From contig CP019154.1 in NCBI GenBank assembly GCA_002844335.1, positions 248,001 to 312,000 of the forward strand: 64,000 bases of DNA, read 5' to 3'. Both the position numbers and the translations under genes were made by a program. Under the pieces are notes generated by a model. The model had not been told where the DNA came from, ran no database searches, and saw nothing but the letters and a program-made list of their open reading frames with translations. The stretch is from Haloarcula taiwanensis (lineage in GTDB: Archaea; Halobacteriota; Halobacteria; Halobacteriales; Haloarculaceae). Below, one piece after another: positions 31,634 through 43,460 of the stretch (the stretch's first letter is position 1; each line of letters begins with the position of its first letter).

Positions 31634-33079
31634 TTAGCTGTTGCGGTACACCGTCTTGATGTAGCTGAAGAACTCCAGTCCCGCGTCGCCCTGCTCGCGG
31701 TAGGTGTTCGTCGAGGAGCGCTTGAGGCCGCCGAAGGGAACGTGCAGTTCTAGGCCGGTCGTCTTCTCGTTGACCTTGACCACGCCGGACTCGGAGCGTT
31801 CGATGAACTCGTTTTCCTCCTCGATTCGGTCGGTGACAATGCTGGCCGAGAGCCCGTAGTCGATGTCGTTGGCAACTTCGACACCCTCGTCGAAGTCGGA
31901 GACGGGAATAACAGCGAGCACCGGTCCGAACACCTCTTCCTGTGCAATGCGCATATCCGACTCGACATCGGCGAACACCGCCGGCGAGATGAAGTTCCCG
32001 GCGTCGTACTCGCCGCCGGTGAGTTCCTCGCCGCCCGTTTCGAGGGTTGCCCCCTCCGACTGTGCGATGTCGACGTACTCCAGACTCCCCGCGAGTTCGT
32101 CTTCACTGACGTGTGGGCCCATGCCGGCCCGGTCGAGGCCGTTTCCGACTTCGAGGGACTCGGCGTAGTCGACGACGGCGTCCAGGAACTCGTCGTACAC
32201 GTCCTCGTGGACGATAGCTCGGGAGGTCGCCGTACAGGCCTGACCCGTTCCGCCGAAGGCCCCGGCACCCACGATGTCAGCCGCCTTGTCCACGTCGGCG
32301 CTCGGCATGACGACCGTCGGGTTCTTCCCGCCCATCTCTGCCTGCGCACGCTTCCCGTTGCTCGTTGCCTGTTCGTAGACGTGCTCGCCGACCGAGGCAC
32401 TGCCGGTGAACGAGACCACGTCAACGTCGTCGTGGGTGGTCAGCCGCTCACCGACCTCGCTACCGGGGCCACAGACCAGGTTGATAGCGCCGTCCGGAAT
32501 CCCGGCCTCGTCCAGCGCCTCGACAATCATCGCGCCGACGGTCGGTGCCTGCATCGCGGGCTTGATGACAACGGTGTTGCCGACCGCGAGTGCCGGCGCA
32601 ATCTTCCAGGCCGGGATCGCGATGGGATAGTTCCACGGCGTAATGAGCGCTGCGACGCCCATCGGCTCTTTTTTCGTCTGTAGGCCGGCACGGCCGCCGC
32701 TGGGCTGTTTGACGGTTCCGCCGAAGTCGCGGGCCTTCTCCGCGTAGTAATAGAAGATATCAATCGCACGCTGAACCTCGCCCTCGGCCTCGCCGAGCGG
32801 CTTTCCCTCTTCGCGGGTCAGTGTCTCCGCCAGCTTGTCTTTCCGGGATTTCAGGATTTCACCGGTCTCACGCAGGATCGCACCGCGCTCCGGACCAGAC
32901 ATCCCGGCCCACTCATCCGTCGCACCCGCTGCGGCCGCGACTGCCTCGTCGGCGTCTGCCGCCGAGCCCACCGGAACCGTGCTGACGATGTCCGTTTCGT
33001 CTGCTGGATTCGTGACGTCCTGTGTCTCCCCGGTTCCGGTCCACTCACCGCCGATATAGTTCTCATACGTCTGCGTCAT
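31634..33079 (-). CDS. 2-oxoglutarate semialdehyde dehydrogenase (candidate XacF), ALDH family
   Basis: A 481-residue aldehyde dehydrogenase with ITPWNYPIAIPAWK, the general-base Glu in QAEMGGKNPTVVM, and the catalytic Cys in GQACTATSRAIV. Of many possible ALDH substrates, 2-oxoglutarate semialdehyde is inferred: it is the last intermediate of the oxidative xylose route, and the gene lies with gfo6 and xylonate dehydratase. A minus-strand TATA-like AAGTATT (33102-33108) sits 27 nt upstream. Succinate semialdehyde or another aldehyde remains possible. Confidence 0.85.
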   Translation of the reverse strand: MTQTYENYIGGEWTGTGETQDVTNPADETDIVSTVPVGSAADADEAVAAAAGATDEWAGMSGPERGAILRETGEILKSRKDKLAETLTREEGKPLGEAEGEVQRAIDIFYYYAEKARDFGGTVKQPSGGRAGLQTKKEPMGVAALITPWNYPIAIPAWKIAPALAVGNTVVIKPAMQAPTVGAMIVEALDEAGIPDGAINLVCGPGSEVGERLTTHDDVDVVSFTGSASVGEHVYEQATSNGKRAQAEMGGKNPTVVMPSADVDKAADIVGAGAFGGTGQACTATSRAIVHEDVYDEFLDAVVDYAESLEVGNGLDRAGMGPHVSEDELAGSLEYVDIAQSEGATLETGGEELTGGEYDAGNFISPAVFADVESDMRIAQEEVFGPVLAVIPVSDFDEGVEVANDIDYGLSASIVTDRIEEENEFIERSESGVVKVNEKTTGLELHVPFGGLKRSSTNTYREQGDAGLEFFSYIKTVYRNS

Positions 33080-33808
33080 ACGTTTGAATCATCTCATTCC
33101 CAATACTTACGCGTTTCCCATCCTTCGCTGTGTCGCGACGTTCGACGGTGTGGAACGACGGCGACAACGCTGAACAACAAGCGTCGTAGTCACCGTAATC
33201 AGCGTTTCCAGAATCAGAGTTTCGATGACCGACTGCAGAATCCCAATTGAAGCCGGTAAAATAGCTACCGCTGTCAAACAACAAGACAACACGAACTCTG
33301 TGTGTTGCCAGATGTGTCACATCGCGAGGCGTGGCTGCGTTGCGATGCTTGTGTTGTTGGAAATCCTACTCTCTGCACGTATCTCTGTTCCTGTGTTATC
33401 TGCGCTCTGGTGTCGTCACTATGACCGATCCATGATGGGCGATATTCTAGTATATAAATGTACTCCATAGTATAACACGTGTATGTATGTTATCGGGCAC
33501 GCTGTCGACAGTCGCTACTGCTGGACCAGCGGTCCCGGTATGACCACCTGTTGTTTAATATAGTGTTGACTGGTTTATTGACGTAAACAGCGCAGATCAA
33601 AAGATTGCAGTTACTGCACTTACGACGACCCAACTCTCTCTTGAATCAGTTGCGGCTATTCTGCCAGCGGCACTATTTCACTATTCGATCACAGAAACAA
33701 GATAATAAGTGGCCGAATACGAGCACAAATTTTGTGATAGCTTTCTAAAAGCCTACAATTTGGTACTACTCGAAGACACTCTCGCCCGTATCGAAATTAA
33801 ACACGGAT
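33080..33808. other. Gene-poor, relatively AT-rich stretch
   Basis: No complete gene is supported. A plus-strand frame near 33550-33705 reads like protein (ending LESVAAILPAALFHYSITETR) but has no start codon after the preceding stop, so it could be a fragment. The only clear element is the promoter of the downstream ALDH gene (33102-33108, minus strand). Confidence 0.4.
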
Positions 33809-34093
33809 TTATCCGTCACCGTCAACGCCTTCGAGAAGTGCACCAGCAAGTGCACTCTTTCGGTGTGAGACCAGCAGATGGCAGTAAATATCATTTTCAC
33901 TGTCTGCACCACAATTACACAGCGGGCATCCGTATGTGTGGTTCTTTGCTGTATCGGTGGCTCGCTTCGGGATGCTGGCTTGCATACATTGACAGACGCT
34001 CCGTGCAAATATAGCGATTTCTAGGACTCCTATGTCGCCCTCAATGGATATATGGAGACTCTCTTCAGGGTGTACTCCTTCCGGAAGCAACAC
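33809..34093 (-). CDS. Small C2H2-type zinc-finger protein, possibly decayed
   Basis: A 94-codon frame whose last 45 residues (YGCPLCNCGADSENDIYCHL, then LVSHRKSALAGALLEG) form a CxxC...HxxxxH zinc finger of a type I recall from small haloarchaeal proteins. The first half is less convincing. Base composition is lower in GC than in neighbouring genes. It lies alone in a 1.2-kb gap, with no clear TATA box before 34093. It could be an intact small regulator or the conserved remnant of one. Confidence 0.4.
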   Translation of the reverse strand: MLLPEGVHPEESLHISIEGDIGVLEIAIFARSVCQCMQASIPKRATDTAKNHTYGCPLCNCGADSENDIYCHLLVSHRKSALAGALLEGVDGDG

Positions 34094-34345
34094 ATACCAT
34101 GATTTACCTCATGTCCGGTCCAGCGTCGCGATAAACTCCACAGTCTGCGTGTTCATGTTGCGCACCAAACGAGACCTCGTCGGTTAGACAGCCTTGCCGA
34201 AATGACATACCGCGAGCAGCATCTGCCACGAAAATGCCCGCTACTTTCCTCATATCTCCCCAATATGTTTGCTGAATGCACCCGTATATAGCTGAAAAAG
34301 CTGGTTCGAATATATGGCATCTTCGGGCGTCGATCAACAGCGCAG

Positions 34346-35299
34346 CTACCGACGGTCGTTCGATAGTTCGCGTGCTCTCATAGAATTACCCTGCACCCGC
34401 TCCTGTAGCCGCTGTATTCGCTCGTCCATCGGCGGATGCGTCGACAGGAGGCGTGACAGATTGCTGTCCGTTTCGCCGTGAACGTATAGTTGTCGCAGGA
34501 GTCCCGGATCCGGCTTCGACGCCTGTTCGATTTTCACGAGGGCCCGGGCGAGCCCAACGGGATTCCCCGTAACCTCGACCGCGCGGTCGTCGGCTGCCAA
34601 CTCACGACGTCTGGAGTAGCTGAGTATCAGCAGTGTCACGGCGAATCCGAGACCGGCAACGACCTGCAGCGAGTACCGCTGTGTCCGCCCAAGCCAGGAG
34701 CGCGACCACGACGACGGGTCGCCACGCACCAGTGCGAGCGACCGGGCGACACCACCGACCAGCACCACGATGGGAAATAACACGAGGCCGACGAGTCCGA
34801 CAAGCGTCTGGACGAGGCTGTACGCGACGGTCTGAACGAGTGCATCACGGGTCTCCAGATGCGCGAGTTCATGCCCCAGAAGAGCCTCGAATTCTGCTGG
34901 GGACAACAGCTGGAACAGCCGTCTGTCGAGGACGATAGCTCCGGCTCCGCCACCGATGGCAAACGCGTTCGGGACTGGTAGCTCCGCCAGTAGCAGCGTC
35001 GGTGTGTCGACATCCATCTGATCGACAAGCCCGTCAAGACGGCGGTGGAGTTCCGGTGCACGCGTCCGCGAGAGTTCGACTGCATCGAGGGACCGCTTGA
35101 GTTGCGCTGTTGCAGCCCAGTAGTTCAAGATGCCGAGAACGATCGCGGTCCCGAGAATGACCAGCGCGGCCAACAGTGGTGACGGGCGGCTGTTCCACAC
35201 TGGCAACAGCAGCACGTACCCCACGTATGCAGCCATGAGATAGACCAGCAGCGACACCAGCCCGACGATGCCCACGAGTAGCCGTCGGGTCACAGCCAT
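34346..35299 (-). CDS. M48-family (HtpX-like) membrane metalloprotease
   Basis: A 317-residue zinc protease. Two N-terminal transmembrane helices (about 8-60) are followed by the active-site motif GHELAHLE (near 150). Two further hydrophobic segments and the third-ligand region RRELAADDRAVEV come next. The C-terminal THPPMDERIQRL is typical of HtpX. Such proteases degrade damaged membrane proteins. The start at 35299 (MAVTRRLL) is chosen because the longer frame is Arg/Cys-rich and unlike the family. It lies between the xylose genes and the FAH-family gene but is probably unrelated to them. Confidence 0.88.
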   Translation of the reverse strand: MAVTRRLLVGIVGLVSLLVYLMAAYVGYVLLLPVWNSRPSPLLAALVILGTAIVLGILNYWAATAQLKRSLDAVELSRTRAPELHRRLDGLVDQMDVDTPTLLLAELPVPNAFAIGGGAGAIVLDRRLFQLLSPAEFEALLGHELAHLETRDALVQTVAYSLVQTLVGLVGLVLFPIVVLVGGVARSLALVRGDPSSWSRSWLGRTQRYSLQVVAGLGFAVTLLILSYSRRRELAADDRAVEVTGNPVGLARALVKIEQASKPDPGLLRQLYVHGETDSNLSRLLSTHPPMDERIQRLQERVQGNSMRARELSNDRR

Positions 35300-35547
35300 G
35301 TATGGCGGTACGCCGTTGTGCGAAAAAACCGCTTTGGTGGGTGACTGCCGGCTACGCCTACACACTTCGGTGCCACGTTCCCGAGATATTTGATATAGCG
35401 ATATTAGATTTATTATAGTTCCAAAAACGGGTCGCCTCTCGGCTGAAACGGCGGCAAAAAAGCATTTCGGCCGTGACCGACGATAGCTGTCGACTGGTGC
35501 ACACTGTAGCCGACACGCCTTTTTCACCGCCACACAGACGACTCAGT

Positions 35548-36264
35548 ATGCGAATCGCACGACTTCTGACGGACCGTGGACCGGTTACCGGCGAATACGT
35601 CGACGGCGTCATCCACGCTGACGATGGGCAGTACGTGGTTGGCCGCGACGGGCGGCTGCTCCCGCCGTGTGAACCGACCGCGCTGTACTGCGTCGGTCGG
35701 AACTACGCCGCTACGAACGACCAGATGGATTACGACCGCCCCGAGGAACCGGACTTCTTCATCAAGCCGCCGGCGGCGCTACTCGCCCATGAGCAGGACA
35801 TTCCTTACCCGCCGTTCACCGATGAACTCACCTACGCAGGCGAGCTGGCCGCAGTCATAGACAAGCGGTGTCACGATATCGATCCCGCTGACGTTCCCGA
35901 CGCGGTCAGGGGATACACGGTCCTGAACGATGTCGATGCGCTGGACCAGCAGGGTCGAACCGCGCGAAAAGCCTTCGATGGTTCTGGGCCGCTGGGGCCG
36001 TGGATCGAGACTGACGTTGATCCCACCAGCACCGATATGTACACGGACATCAACGATGAGCGCCGCCAGTCCGCCAACACCCGCGAGATGCTGTTCGGGC
36101 CCCACGAAGTTGTCGCGTACCTCTCGGAGCGGTTCACGTTCCGCCCCGGCGACGTCATCGCCTTCGGTAGCCCGGCCAACCCGGGGACTGTCGCGCCCGG
36201 CGACACAATCGAAATAACCTACGACGGCGTCGGCACGCTCCGGAACTCGGTTGTTGAGCCGTAG
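35548..36264 (+). CDS. FAH-family hydrolase, candidate 2-keto-3-deoxyxylonate dehydratase
   Basis: A 238-residue fumarylacetoacetase-fold protein with CVGRNYAATNDQM, FIKPPAALLAHEQD, the metal-ligand pattern ELAAVIDKR, and DVDALDQQGRTARKAFDGSGPLGPW. Family members include acylpyruvases and the archaeal 2-keto-3-deoxy-sugar-acid dehydratases. In Haloarcula I recall an FAH protein in this neighbourhood being assigned to 2-keto-3-deoxyxylonate dehydratase. It would link xylonate dehydratase to the semialdehyde dehydrogenase. It is shorter than many members, so simple acylpyruvate hydrolysis is a real alternative. Confidence 0.78.
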   Translation: MRIARLLTDRGPVTGEYVDGVIHADDGQYVVGRDGRLLPPCEPTALYCVGRNYAATNDQMDYDRPEEPDFFIKPPAALLAHEQDIPYPPFTDELTYAGELAAVIDKRCHDIDPADVPDAVRGYTVLNDVDALDQQGRTARKAFDGSGPLGPWIETDVDPTSTDMYTDINDERRQSANTREMLFGPHEVVAYLSERFTFRPGDVIAFGSPANPGTVAPGDTIEITYDGVGTLRNSVVEP

Positions 36265-36371
36265 CGTCGACTGAGCACTAAAAACGCAGCAAAACGGCTT
36301 TTGAGGTCGTCTACGTGCAGAATGGTGGGCTTAGTAGTTGACTGGAATAAACTACTATCCGCTATACAAAA

Positions 36372-38117
36372 TCACTGTAGCCGAGTCCGAATCGTTTCCG
36401 CGGTTTGCTCGCCGATACCGTCGATGGCCGTCAGTTCCTCGTCGGAGGCCGTCCTGACGTTGTCCACGCTGCCGAAGCGTCGGAGCAGTCGCTTCCGCGT
36501 CTCGGGGCCGATTCCGGGCACCTCGTCCAGCGTCGTCGACACGTCGTCCCGCAGCGTCTGGTGGTACTGCACGGCAAAGCGGTGTGCTTCGTCACGAACC
36601 CGCTGAAGCAGGTGGAGTTGCGGGGCGTCGTCGTCCCAGTCGTACACGCGGTCGGGCGTGATGACCATCTCCTCGTCTTTTGCGAGTGCGACGGCCGGCA
36701 CGTCCCAGCCGGTCTCGGCCAGCGCGTCGCGGGCCGCCCCGAGCTGGCCGTCGCCGCCGTCGATGAGCAGCAGGTCCGGGTCCGGCCGGTCGTCCCGGCC
36801 TTCGACGGCGCGTAGCGCCCGCCAGCGAACGAGTTCGCGCATGTTCGCGTAGTCGTCGTTTCGCTCGGTGAGCTTCTTCCGGCGGTAGTCGCTCTTTGCC
36901 GGGGAGCCGTCGACGAAGGTGACGTTCGAGCCGACGGCCGACCGGCCCTGGGCGTGGCTCACATCGAACCCCTCGATGCGGCTCGGGTGGTCGATACCCA
37001 GCGCGTCGGCCAGACGGCCGCTCTCGTCGTCGGTCCCGCCGCGCTGACGGGCGTTCTTCAGTGCGAGGTCGACCAGCGTCGCCTCCCGACCGGCCCCGGG
37101 CACCCCGAGCGTGACGCCCTCGCTTTCCAGCCACGCCTCGATGTCCGGGTCGGCGGGGGACTCGGCACAGAGAATCCGATCCGGGAGGTCGCGTTCGGCG
37201 TAGTACTGCGGGATGAACGCCTGGTACACGCCGGCGGTTCCCTCGCCGTCTGGCGCTTCGAGCGTGTGGCGGTCCCGTTCGACGAGCTTGCCGCCCTCGG
37301 CGTGGAGCCGGGCGACGATGGCGCGCTCGCCCTCGATGGCGGCCCCGAGCACGTCCGTCGTCTGGGACCCCCCGGAGTCGCTGACGGCGGTGTCGCCCTC
37401 GCCGTGGAGCGCCTCGACGGCCCCGAGCTTGTCCCGGAGGTTCGCTGCGCGTTCGAACTCTTGGTTCTGTGCGGCGGTCTCCATCTCGCGGCGCAGCGGG
37501 TCCGCGAGCACGCCGGTCTCGCCTTCGAAATATCGGGTGACGGCTTCGACGTCCTCGGCGTATTCGGTCTCGCTGATCTCGCCGGTGCAGGGCGCGGTAC
37601 AGATGCCCATCTCGTAGTCCAGACAGGGCCGGTCCCGGTTGCTGTACTTGTGGTCGGAACAGCCCCGCAGTCCGTACGTCTCCCGCAAGGCCTTCACCAC
37701 CGTCTCAACCCGCCCCTTGTCGGTGAACGGCCCGTAGATGGTCGCGCCGTCCTCGGGGTCACGGGTCACCTCGATGCGGGGGACGGCGTGGTCTGTCAAC
37801 TGGACCAGCGGGTAGGACTTGTCGTCTTTCAGCCGGACGTTGTAGGGCGGTCGGTGGCGCTTGATGAGGTTCGCTTCCAGCAACAGTGCCTGTGTCTCGG
37901 TGTCGGTGACGGCGAAGTCGATGGTCTCGGCCCGTTCGACCATCTTGGCGATGCGCTCGCTCCGCGGATCTGCGTAAGAGCGCACGCGGTCGCACAGGTC
38001 GACGGCTTTCCCGACGTAGAGGACCCGGCGCGTGTCGTCCCGGCCCTGTTCAAACAGGTACACGCCGGGCTCCCGTGGCAACGACCCCGCGCGTTCTCGG
38101 ACCTCGTCGGCGTCCAT
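36372..38117 (-). CDS. uvrC: Excinuclease ABC subunit UvrC
   Basis: A 581-residue dual-incision nuclease of nucleotide excision repair. The GIY-YIG domain at about 15-95 has PGVYLFEQG and [11 protein letters not shown] Cys-containing segment ([13 protein letters not shown]), a UVR motif ([17 protein letters not shown]), the RNase H-like UvrC domain ([29 protein letters not shown]) and a C-terminal helix-hairpin-helix pair ([17 protein letters not shown]) follow in order. Haloarchaea carry bacterial-type UvrABC. It lies 33 nt after the upstream membrane protein gene and is probably cotranscribed with it. Confidence 0.95.
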   Translation of the reverse strand: MDADEVRERAGSLPREPGVYLFEQGRDDTRRVLYVGKAVDLCDRVRSYADPRSERIAKMVERAETIDFAVTDTETQALLLEANLIKRHRPPYNVRLKDDKSYPLVQLTDHAVPRIEVTRDPEDGATIYGPFTDKGRVETVVKALRETYGLRGCSDHKYSNRDRPCLDYEMGICTAPCTGEISETEYAEDVEAVTRYFEGETGVLADPLRREMETAAQNQEFERAANLRDKLGAVEALHGEGDTAVSDSGGSQTTDVLGAAIEGERAIVARLHAEGGKLVERDRHTLEAPDGEGTAGVYQAFIPQYYAERDLPDRILCAESPADPDIEAWLESEGVTLGVPGAGREATLVDLALKNARQRGGTDDESGRLADALGIDHPSRIEGFDVSHAQGRSAVGSNVTFVDGSPAKSDYRRKKLTERNDDYANMRELVRWRALRAVEGRDDRPDPDLLLIDGGDGQLGAARDALAETGWDVPAVALAKDEEMVITPDRVYDWDDDAPQLHLLQRVRDEAHRFAVQYHQTLRDDVSTTLDEVPGIGPETRKRLLRRFGSVDNVRTASDEELTAIDGIGEQTAETIRTRLQ

Positions 38118-38150
38118 TAGCTCAGAGTTGGTGCTCGGCGGGGTTGAACG

Positions 38151-38777
38151 TCACGGGAGCGGGTCGTCGGACGGCGGCTGTGCCGTCTCTTCGGCATCTG
38201 AAGTGGGCGTCTCGGGAACGATGGCGGCTTCGATCCGCTCGACGACGCTCTCGTCGTCTGGTGCGGCCAGTTCGATGTCGTCGTCACCGGCGACACGCAC
38301 GACGAGCAACCGGTCGCGACTCCAGAGATAGACTCCGAGAACAACGGCGGCAAAGGCCAGCGCAAGGCCGCCAAACAGTCGCATTAGGTCGTCAAGTTGC
38401 GCCATCAGCGTCAGCATCGTCTGGAGCATCCCGAGCATCCCACCGATGCCGACGGCACTCGCAGCACCGCCGCTGTCCAGTGAGACGTTGCCGACGAGGC
38501 TATCGAGACTGACGGTCATCCCGGCAGCTACCAGCACGATACCGACCACCAGCGCTTTCACGCCGAGTTCGAGGAACGACCAGTCGCCGCTCGTGGTAGC
38601 GTCGACGCCCTCGACGTTAGGGCGGTCGACCTGCCGGTAGTTCGGTCCCTCGCGGTCCGGCGTGAACACGAGGACGCGGTGACTCGTCACGACGACGCCA
38701 CCACGGTCCAGCCGAACGTCCGCTTCGATTGCCTCGCCGTCGTACAGGAGGCTCTCGGCCCGTGCGACCCAATCCAT
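38151..38777 (-). CDS. Membrane protein with PH-like N-terminus, upstream of uvrC
   Basis: A 208-residue protein of no named family. The first 60 residues (ARAESLLYDGEAIEADVRLD, VVVTSHRVLVFTPD) resemble bacterial-type PH domains. Three hydrophobic segments follow (about 72-92, 105-125 and 138-155). The C-terminus is disordered and acidic. Its TATA box (38802-38809) lies 27 nt upstream. It precedes uvrC by 33 nt; a functional link is unknown. Confidence 0.7.
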   Translation of the reverse strand: MDWVARAESLLYDGEAIEADVRLDRGGVVVTSHRVLVFTPDREGPNYRQVDRPNVEGVDATTSGDWSFLELGVKALVVGIVLVAAGMTVSLDSLVGNVSLDSGGAASAVGIGGMLGMLQTMLTLMAQLDDLMRLFGGLALAFAAVVLGVYLWSRDRLLVVRVAGDDDIELAAPDDESVVERIEAAIVPETPTSDAEETAQPPSDDPLP

Positions 38778-38801
38778 ACTTCCCGTTTACTGTGGAGACG
38801 T

Positions 38802-38809
38802 GTATATTC
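38802..38809. promoter_or_regulatory. Symmetrical TATA-like box between two divergent genes
   Basis: GTATATTC reads as a TATA box on both strands. It is 27-28 nt from the minus-strand start at 38777 and about 46 nt from the plus-strand start at 38852. Forward transcripts would therefore have a short leader, which contains a three-codon ORF (38844-38855) overlapping the main ATG. Confidence 0.4.
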
Positions 38810-38851
38810 TCCCCCCGTAACCGCTAACTGTGCCCCCTCGAACATGACAGT

Positions 38852-39388
38852 ATGACCGCCGATCCCCGCTGCCCTCACTGCTCGGAGAAAGTCAGTGCGA
38901 CCGCGACGTGGTGTATGCACTGCGGCCGGGACTTCGAGAGCCCGGTCGACGCCGGAACCGGGACAACGGTCCTTGATGCCGACGGCAGCCAGACCACGTC
39001 TGATCTTGAAGCGGCACTCAATGCCGGTGATCTCGACGGGATCCAGAACGCGCTCACCCAGAGCGACAACGGGCCGACAATCGTTGGTGTTGTCCTCGCC
39101 GGTATCGCCCTGTTCACGCTCCCACTCGTCTCGCCCCCGGGCGCTGCGCTGTATCTCCTTGTCGTCGCCGGCGTCGGAGCGATTGCTGCGACACAGCCGA
39201 CGTTCGACGCGGCGCTCAGAATCGGCGGGAAGGCACTTGCGCTCGCTCCCTTCCTGCTGGTGTTCATCGACGTGTTCCTCGGATATCTGTTCAGCGGAGC
39301 GGTGGCGACCAGCGCGACAGTTCTGGTCGGTCCGGCGATTTACGCCGGGCTGGTCATGTACGGTATCCGCTGGTATCGTCGTCGCTGA
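38852..39388 (+). CDS. Zinc-ribbon membrane protein
   Basis: A 178-residue protein with an N-terminal zinc ribbon (CPHCSEKVSATATWCMHC, residues 7-24), a 60-residue acidic linker, and four hydrophobic segments after about residue 90. Zinc ribbons of this kind mediate protein contacts in haloarchaeal membrane proteins; no specific function is evident. It is divergent from the uvrC operon, and its 3' end overlaps the small ORF on the opposite strand by 35 bp. Confidence 0.75.
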   Translation: MTADPRCPHCSEKVSATATWCMHCGRDFESPVDAGTGTTVLDADGSQTTSDLEAALNAGDLDGIQNALTQSDNGPTIVGVVLAGIALFTLPLVSPPGAALYLLVVAGVGAIAATQPTFDAALRIGGKALALAPFLLVFIDVFLGYLFSGAVATSATVLVGPAIYAGLVMYGIRWYRRR

Positions 39389-39512
39389 GCGGTTTACGCT
39401 GGCTCGGTTGCGAGTCGGCGTGCATCTCGGCCAGCGTGTCGGCGACTTGCGCAACCGCTCTATCGGCGATAGCCGCTCGCTGGACGTCTGTGAGCGGGGT
39501 GTGGCGGCCCAT
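39354..39512 (-). CDS. 52-residue leaderless small protein
   Basis: The frame encodes a protein starting MGRHTPLTDVQRAAIADRA and ending DDDTSGYRT: a predicted amphipathic helix (about 8-32) followed by an acidic tail. A strong TATA-like TATTTAT (39536-39542 on the minus strand) is centred exactly 27 nt before the ATG, which supports expression from a leaderless transcript. Its end overlaps the zinc-ribbon gene by 35 bp in antisense. I recognise no family. Confidence 0.5.
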   Translation of the reverse strand: MGRHTPLTDVQRAAIADRAVAQVADTLAEMHADSQPSQRKPLSDDDTSGYRT

Positions 39513-39636
39513 GTTCGAACCTGATTGTCCAACTGATAAATACTTCGTGGCGAGGACAATTGATCTGTGCGTATTTTCCCCGTGAGCGGTCTACCCGTTC
39601 AGGACGCTCGCTGATTCGCTTGGTATCAAAACTACC

Positions 39637-40782
39637 ATGCCTCCCGGATTCGAGAGTGTACCTACTACAGGTGGTTCTGTGACCGAAAAACGCGAATACA
39701 AAGACGAGTATCAGGACAAGACGCTGTATCTTCCGGGGCCGACAGAGGTGCGCGAGGACGTCATCGAGGCGATGGCCGAGCCGATGTTCGGCCACCGGAT
39801 GGACCGGATGACCGATCTCTACACCACCATCGTCGAGGACACCAAGGAGTTCCTCGGTACCGACAACGACGTCATCGTGCTCACGGCGTCGGGCACGGAG
39901 TTCTGGGAGTCGACGACGCTCAACCTAGTCGAGGACAGCATGCTCGTGCCGACCTCCGGCGCGTTCAGCGAGCGCCAGGCCAACGTCGCCGAACGCCTCG
40001 GCAAGGAGGTCGACCGCATTGAGTACGACTGGGGCACGGCGGTCAAGCCCGAAGACGTCCGCGACGCACTGGAATCCGGCGACTACGACGCCGTCGGGGC
40101 CGTGATGAACGAGACCTCGACCGGCGTCCGCAACCCTATTGAGGAGATCGGCGACGTGGTCGCGGAGTACCCGGACACCTACTTCGTCGTCGACGCCATC
40201 TCCTGTCTCGGCGGCGACCAGATCGACATCGAGGCCCACGGCATCGACGCCATCTTCACGTCCACGCAGAAGGCCTTCGCCATGCCGCCCGGCCTCGCCG
40301 TCTGTGCGGTCAGCGACGACGCCTACGAGCGGGAACTGGAGAAGGAGTCGGCGTCGTGGTACGGCGGCTTCCAGCGCTGTCTGGACTACTACGACCGGAA
40401 GGGCCAGACCCACTCGACGCCGGCGATTCCGCTCATGCTCGCCTACCGCAAGCAGATGAAACACATGCTCGACGAGGGCCACGACGCCCGCGACCAGCGC
40501 CACCAGGAGATGGCCGAGTACACCCGCGAGTGGGCCCGCGAGCACTTCGACCTCTATCCCGAGGAGGGCTACGAGTCCCAGACGGTGACCTGCATCGAAA
40601 ACACGCAGGACATCAACGTCGCCGAGACGGTCGAGGCCGTCTCCGAGGAGTATGACATGGTGTTCTCCAGCGGCTACGGCGACATCAGCGAGGAGAGTTT
40701 CCGCATCGGACACATGGGCGAACACACCGTCGAGAGTATCAGGGAACTAACCGACGCAATCGAAGACGTCGCCGATCTGTAA
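39637..40782 (+). CDS. Class V PLP-dependent aminotransferase (alanine-glyoxylate/serine type)
   Basis: A 381-residue fold-type I aminotransferase. It has LYLPGPTEVREDVIEAM, the cofactor region VLTASGTEFWE, the Asp of FVVDAISCLGG, and the PLP lysine in FTSTQKAFAMPPG. It most resembles alanine-glyoxylate, serine-pyruvate or serine-glyoxylate aminotransferases; the exact amino donor is not evident. The start is uncertain: ATG 39637 gives a 14-residue Gly/Pro-rich leader, and GTG 39679 gives a start matching the conserved part more closely. Confidence 0.85.
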   Translation: MPPGFESVPTTGGSVTEKREYKDEYQDKTLYLPGPTEVREDVIEAMAEPMFGHRMDRMTDLYTTIVEDTKEFLGTDNDVIVLTASGTEFWESTTLNLVEDSMLVPTSGAFSERQANVAERLGKEVDRIEYDWGTAVKPEDVRDALESGDYDAVGAVMNETSTGVRNPIEEIGDVVAEYPDTYFVVDAISCLGGDQIDIEAHGIDAIFTSTQKAFAMPPGLAVCAVSDDAYERELEKESASWYGGFQRCLDYYDRKGQTHSTPAIPLMLAYRKQMKHMLDEGHDARDQRHQEMAEYTREWAREHFDLYPEEGYESQTVTCIENTQDINVAETVEAVSEEYDMVFSSGYGDISEESFRIGHMGEHTVESIRELTDAIEDVADL

Positions 40783-40921
40783 CACCGGTGAAAACCGACG
40801 AAGACCGAAGCTATGGCTCGATCTGGAGACCGCTGCTGCTACCACTTGGCGTTTTCACAGTTTGATAATGCTGGGAAGACTATATTACTGCTTGCTACTT
40901 TGATGCAGATAGACAAACCGC

Positions 40922-41239
40922 ATGAGTAAAAGTAACAGACAGAGTACGGACAGCGATACCGCAACACCGATGAACGTGACCAGAAAACAGCTCGACTGGA
41001 GCGAGACCCGACCGAGTGCGGCCGTGACCGAGTACATCTCCGCTATCACCGGGCGGGAACAGACTGATTTCGCACCGCTGTACGAGACTGTCGACCCCGA
41101 AGCGCTCGACTCGCTCATCGACTCCTCGAACCGTTCGACACCTGTCAGTATCTCGTTTGAATATGCCGACCACTCGGTCACTGTCCGAAGCGACGGGGAA
41201 CTCGTCATCAAGGCCCCCAGTTCCAGTATCGGCCGATAG
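40922..41239 (+). CDS. HalOD1-domain protein
   Basis: A 105-residue protein consisting mainly of the haloarchaeal output domain HalOD1 (about 30-98): AVTEYISAITGREQTDFAPL, LYETVDPEALDSLI, ISFEYADHSVTVRSDGELVI. The domain is common in haloarchaeal signalling but its ligand is unknown. The first 28 residues are polar and disordered. It is a single gene between the aminotransferase and ligA. Confidence 0.85.
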   Translation: MSKSNRQSTDSDTATPMNVTRKQLDWSETRPSAAVTEYISAITGREQTDFAPLYETVDPEALDSLIDSSNRSTPVSISFEYADHSVTVRSDGELVIKAPSSSIGR

Positions 41240-41369
41240 GCGGACGTTTCTGCACTATCTCTATCTCGTCATATCGGACAGTAGCCGTCGGAAACTCACT
41301 CACAGCTTTCGTCTGTTGTTCTCCCGACCTGAGGGGCGGAGCAGAGCCGTTTTTGTATACGAGACGTAA

Positions 41370-43460
<2,091 letters not shown>

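Noticed and set aside
33709..34014. Plus-strand 101-codon frame
   Set aside because: Antisense to the zinc-finger frame, basic and His-rich, with no haloarchaeal character.
38687..39559. 290-codon minus-strand frame across the zinc-ribbon gene
   Set aside because: Shadow frame; the true minus-strand genes here are at 38151-38777 and the small ORF at 39354-39512.
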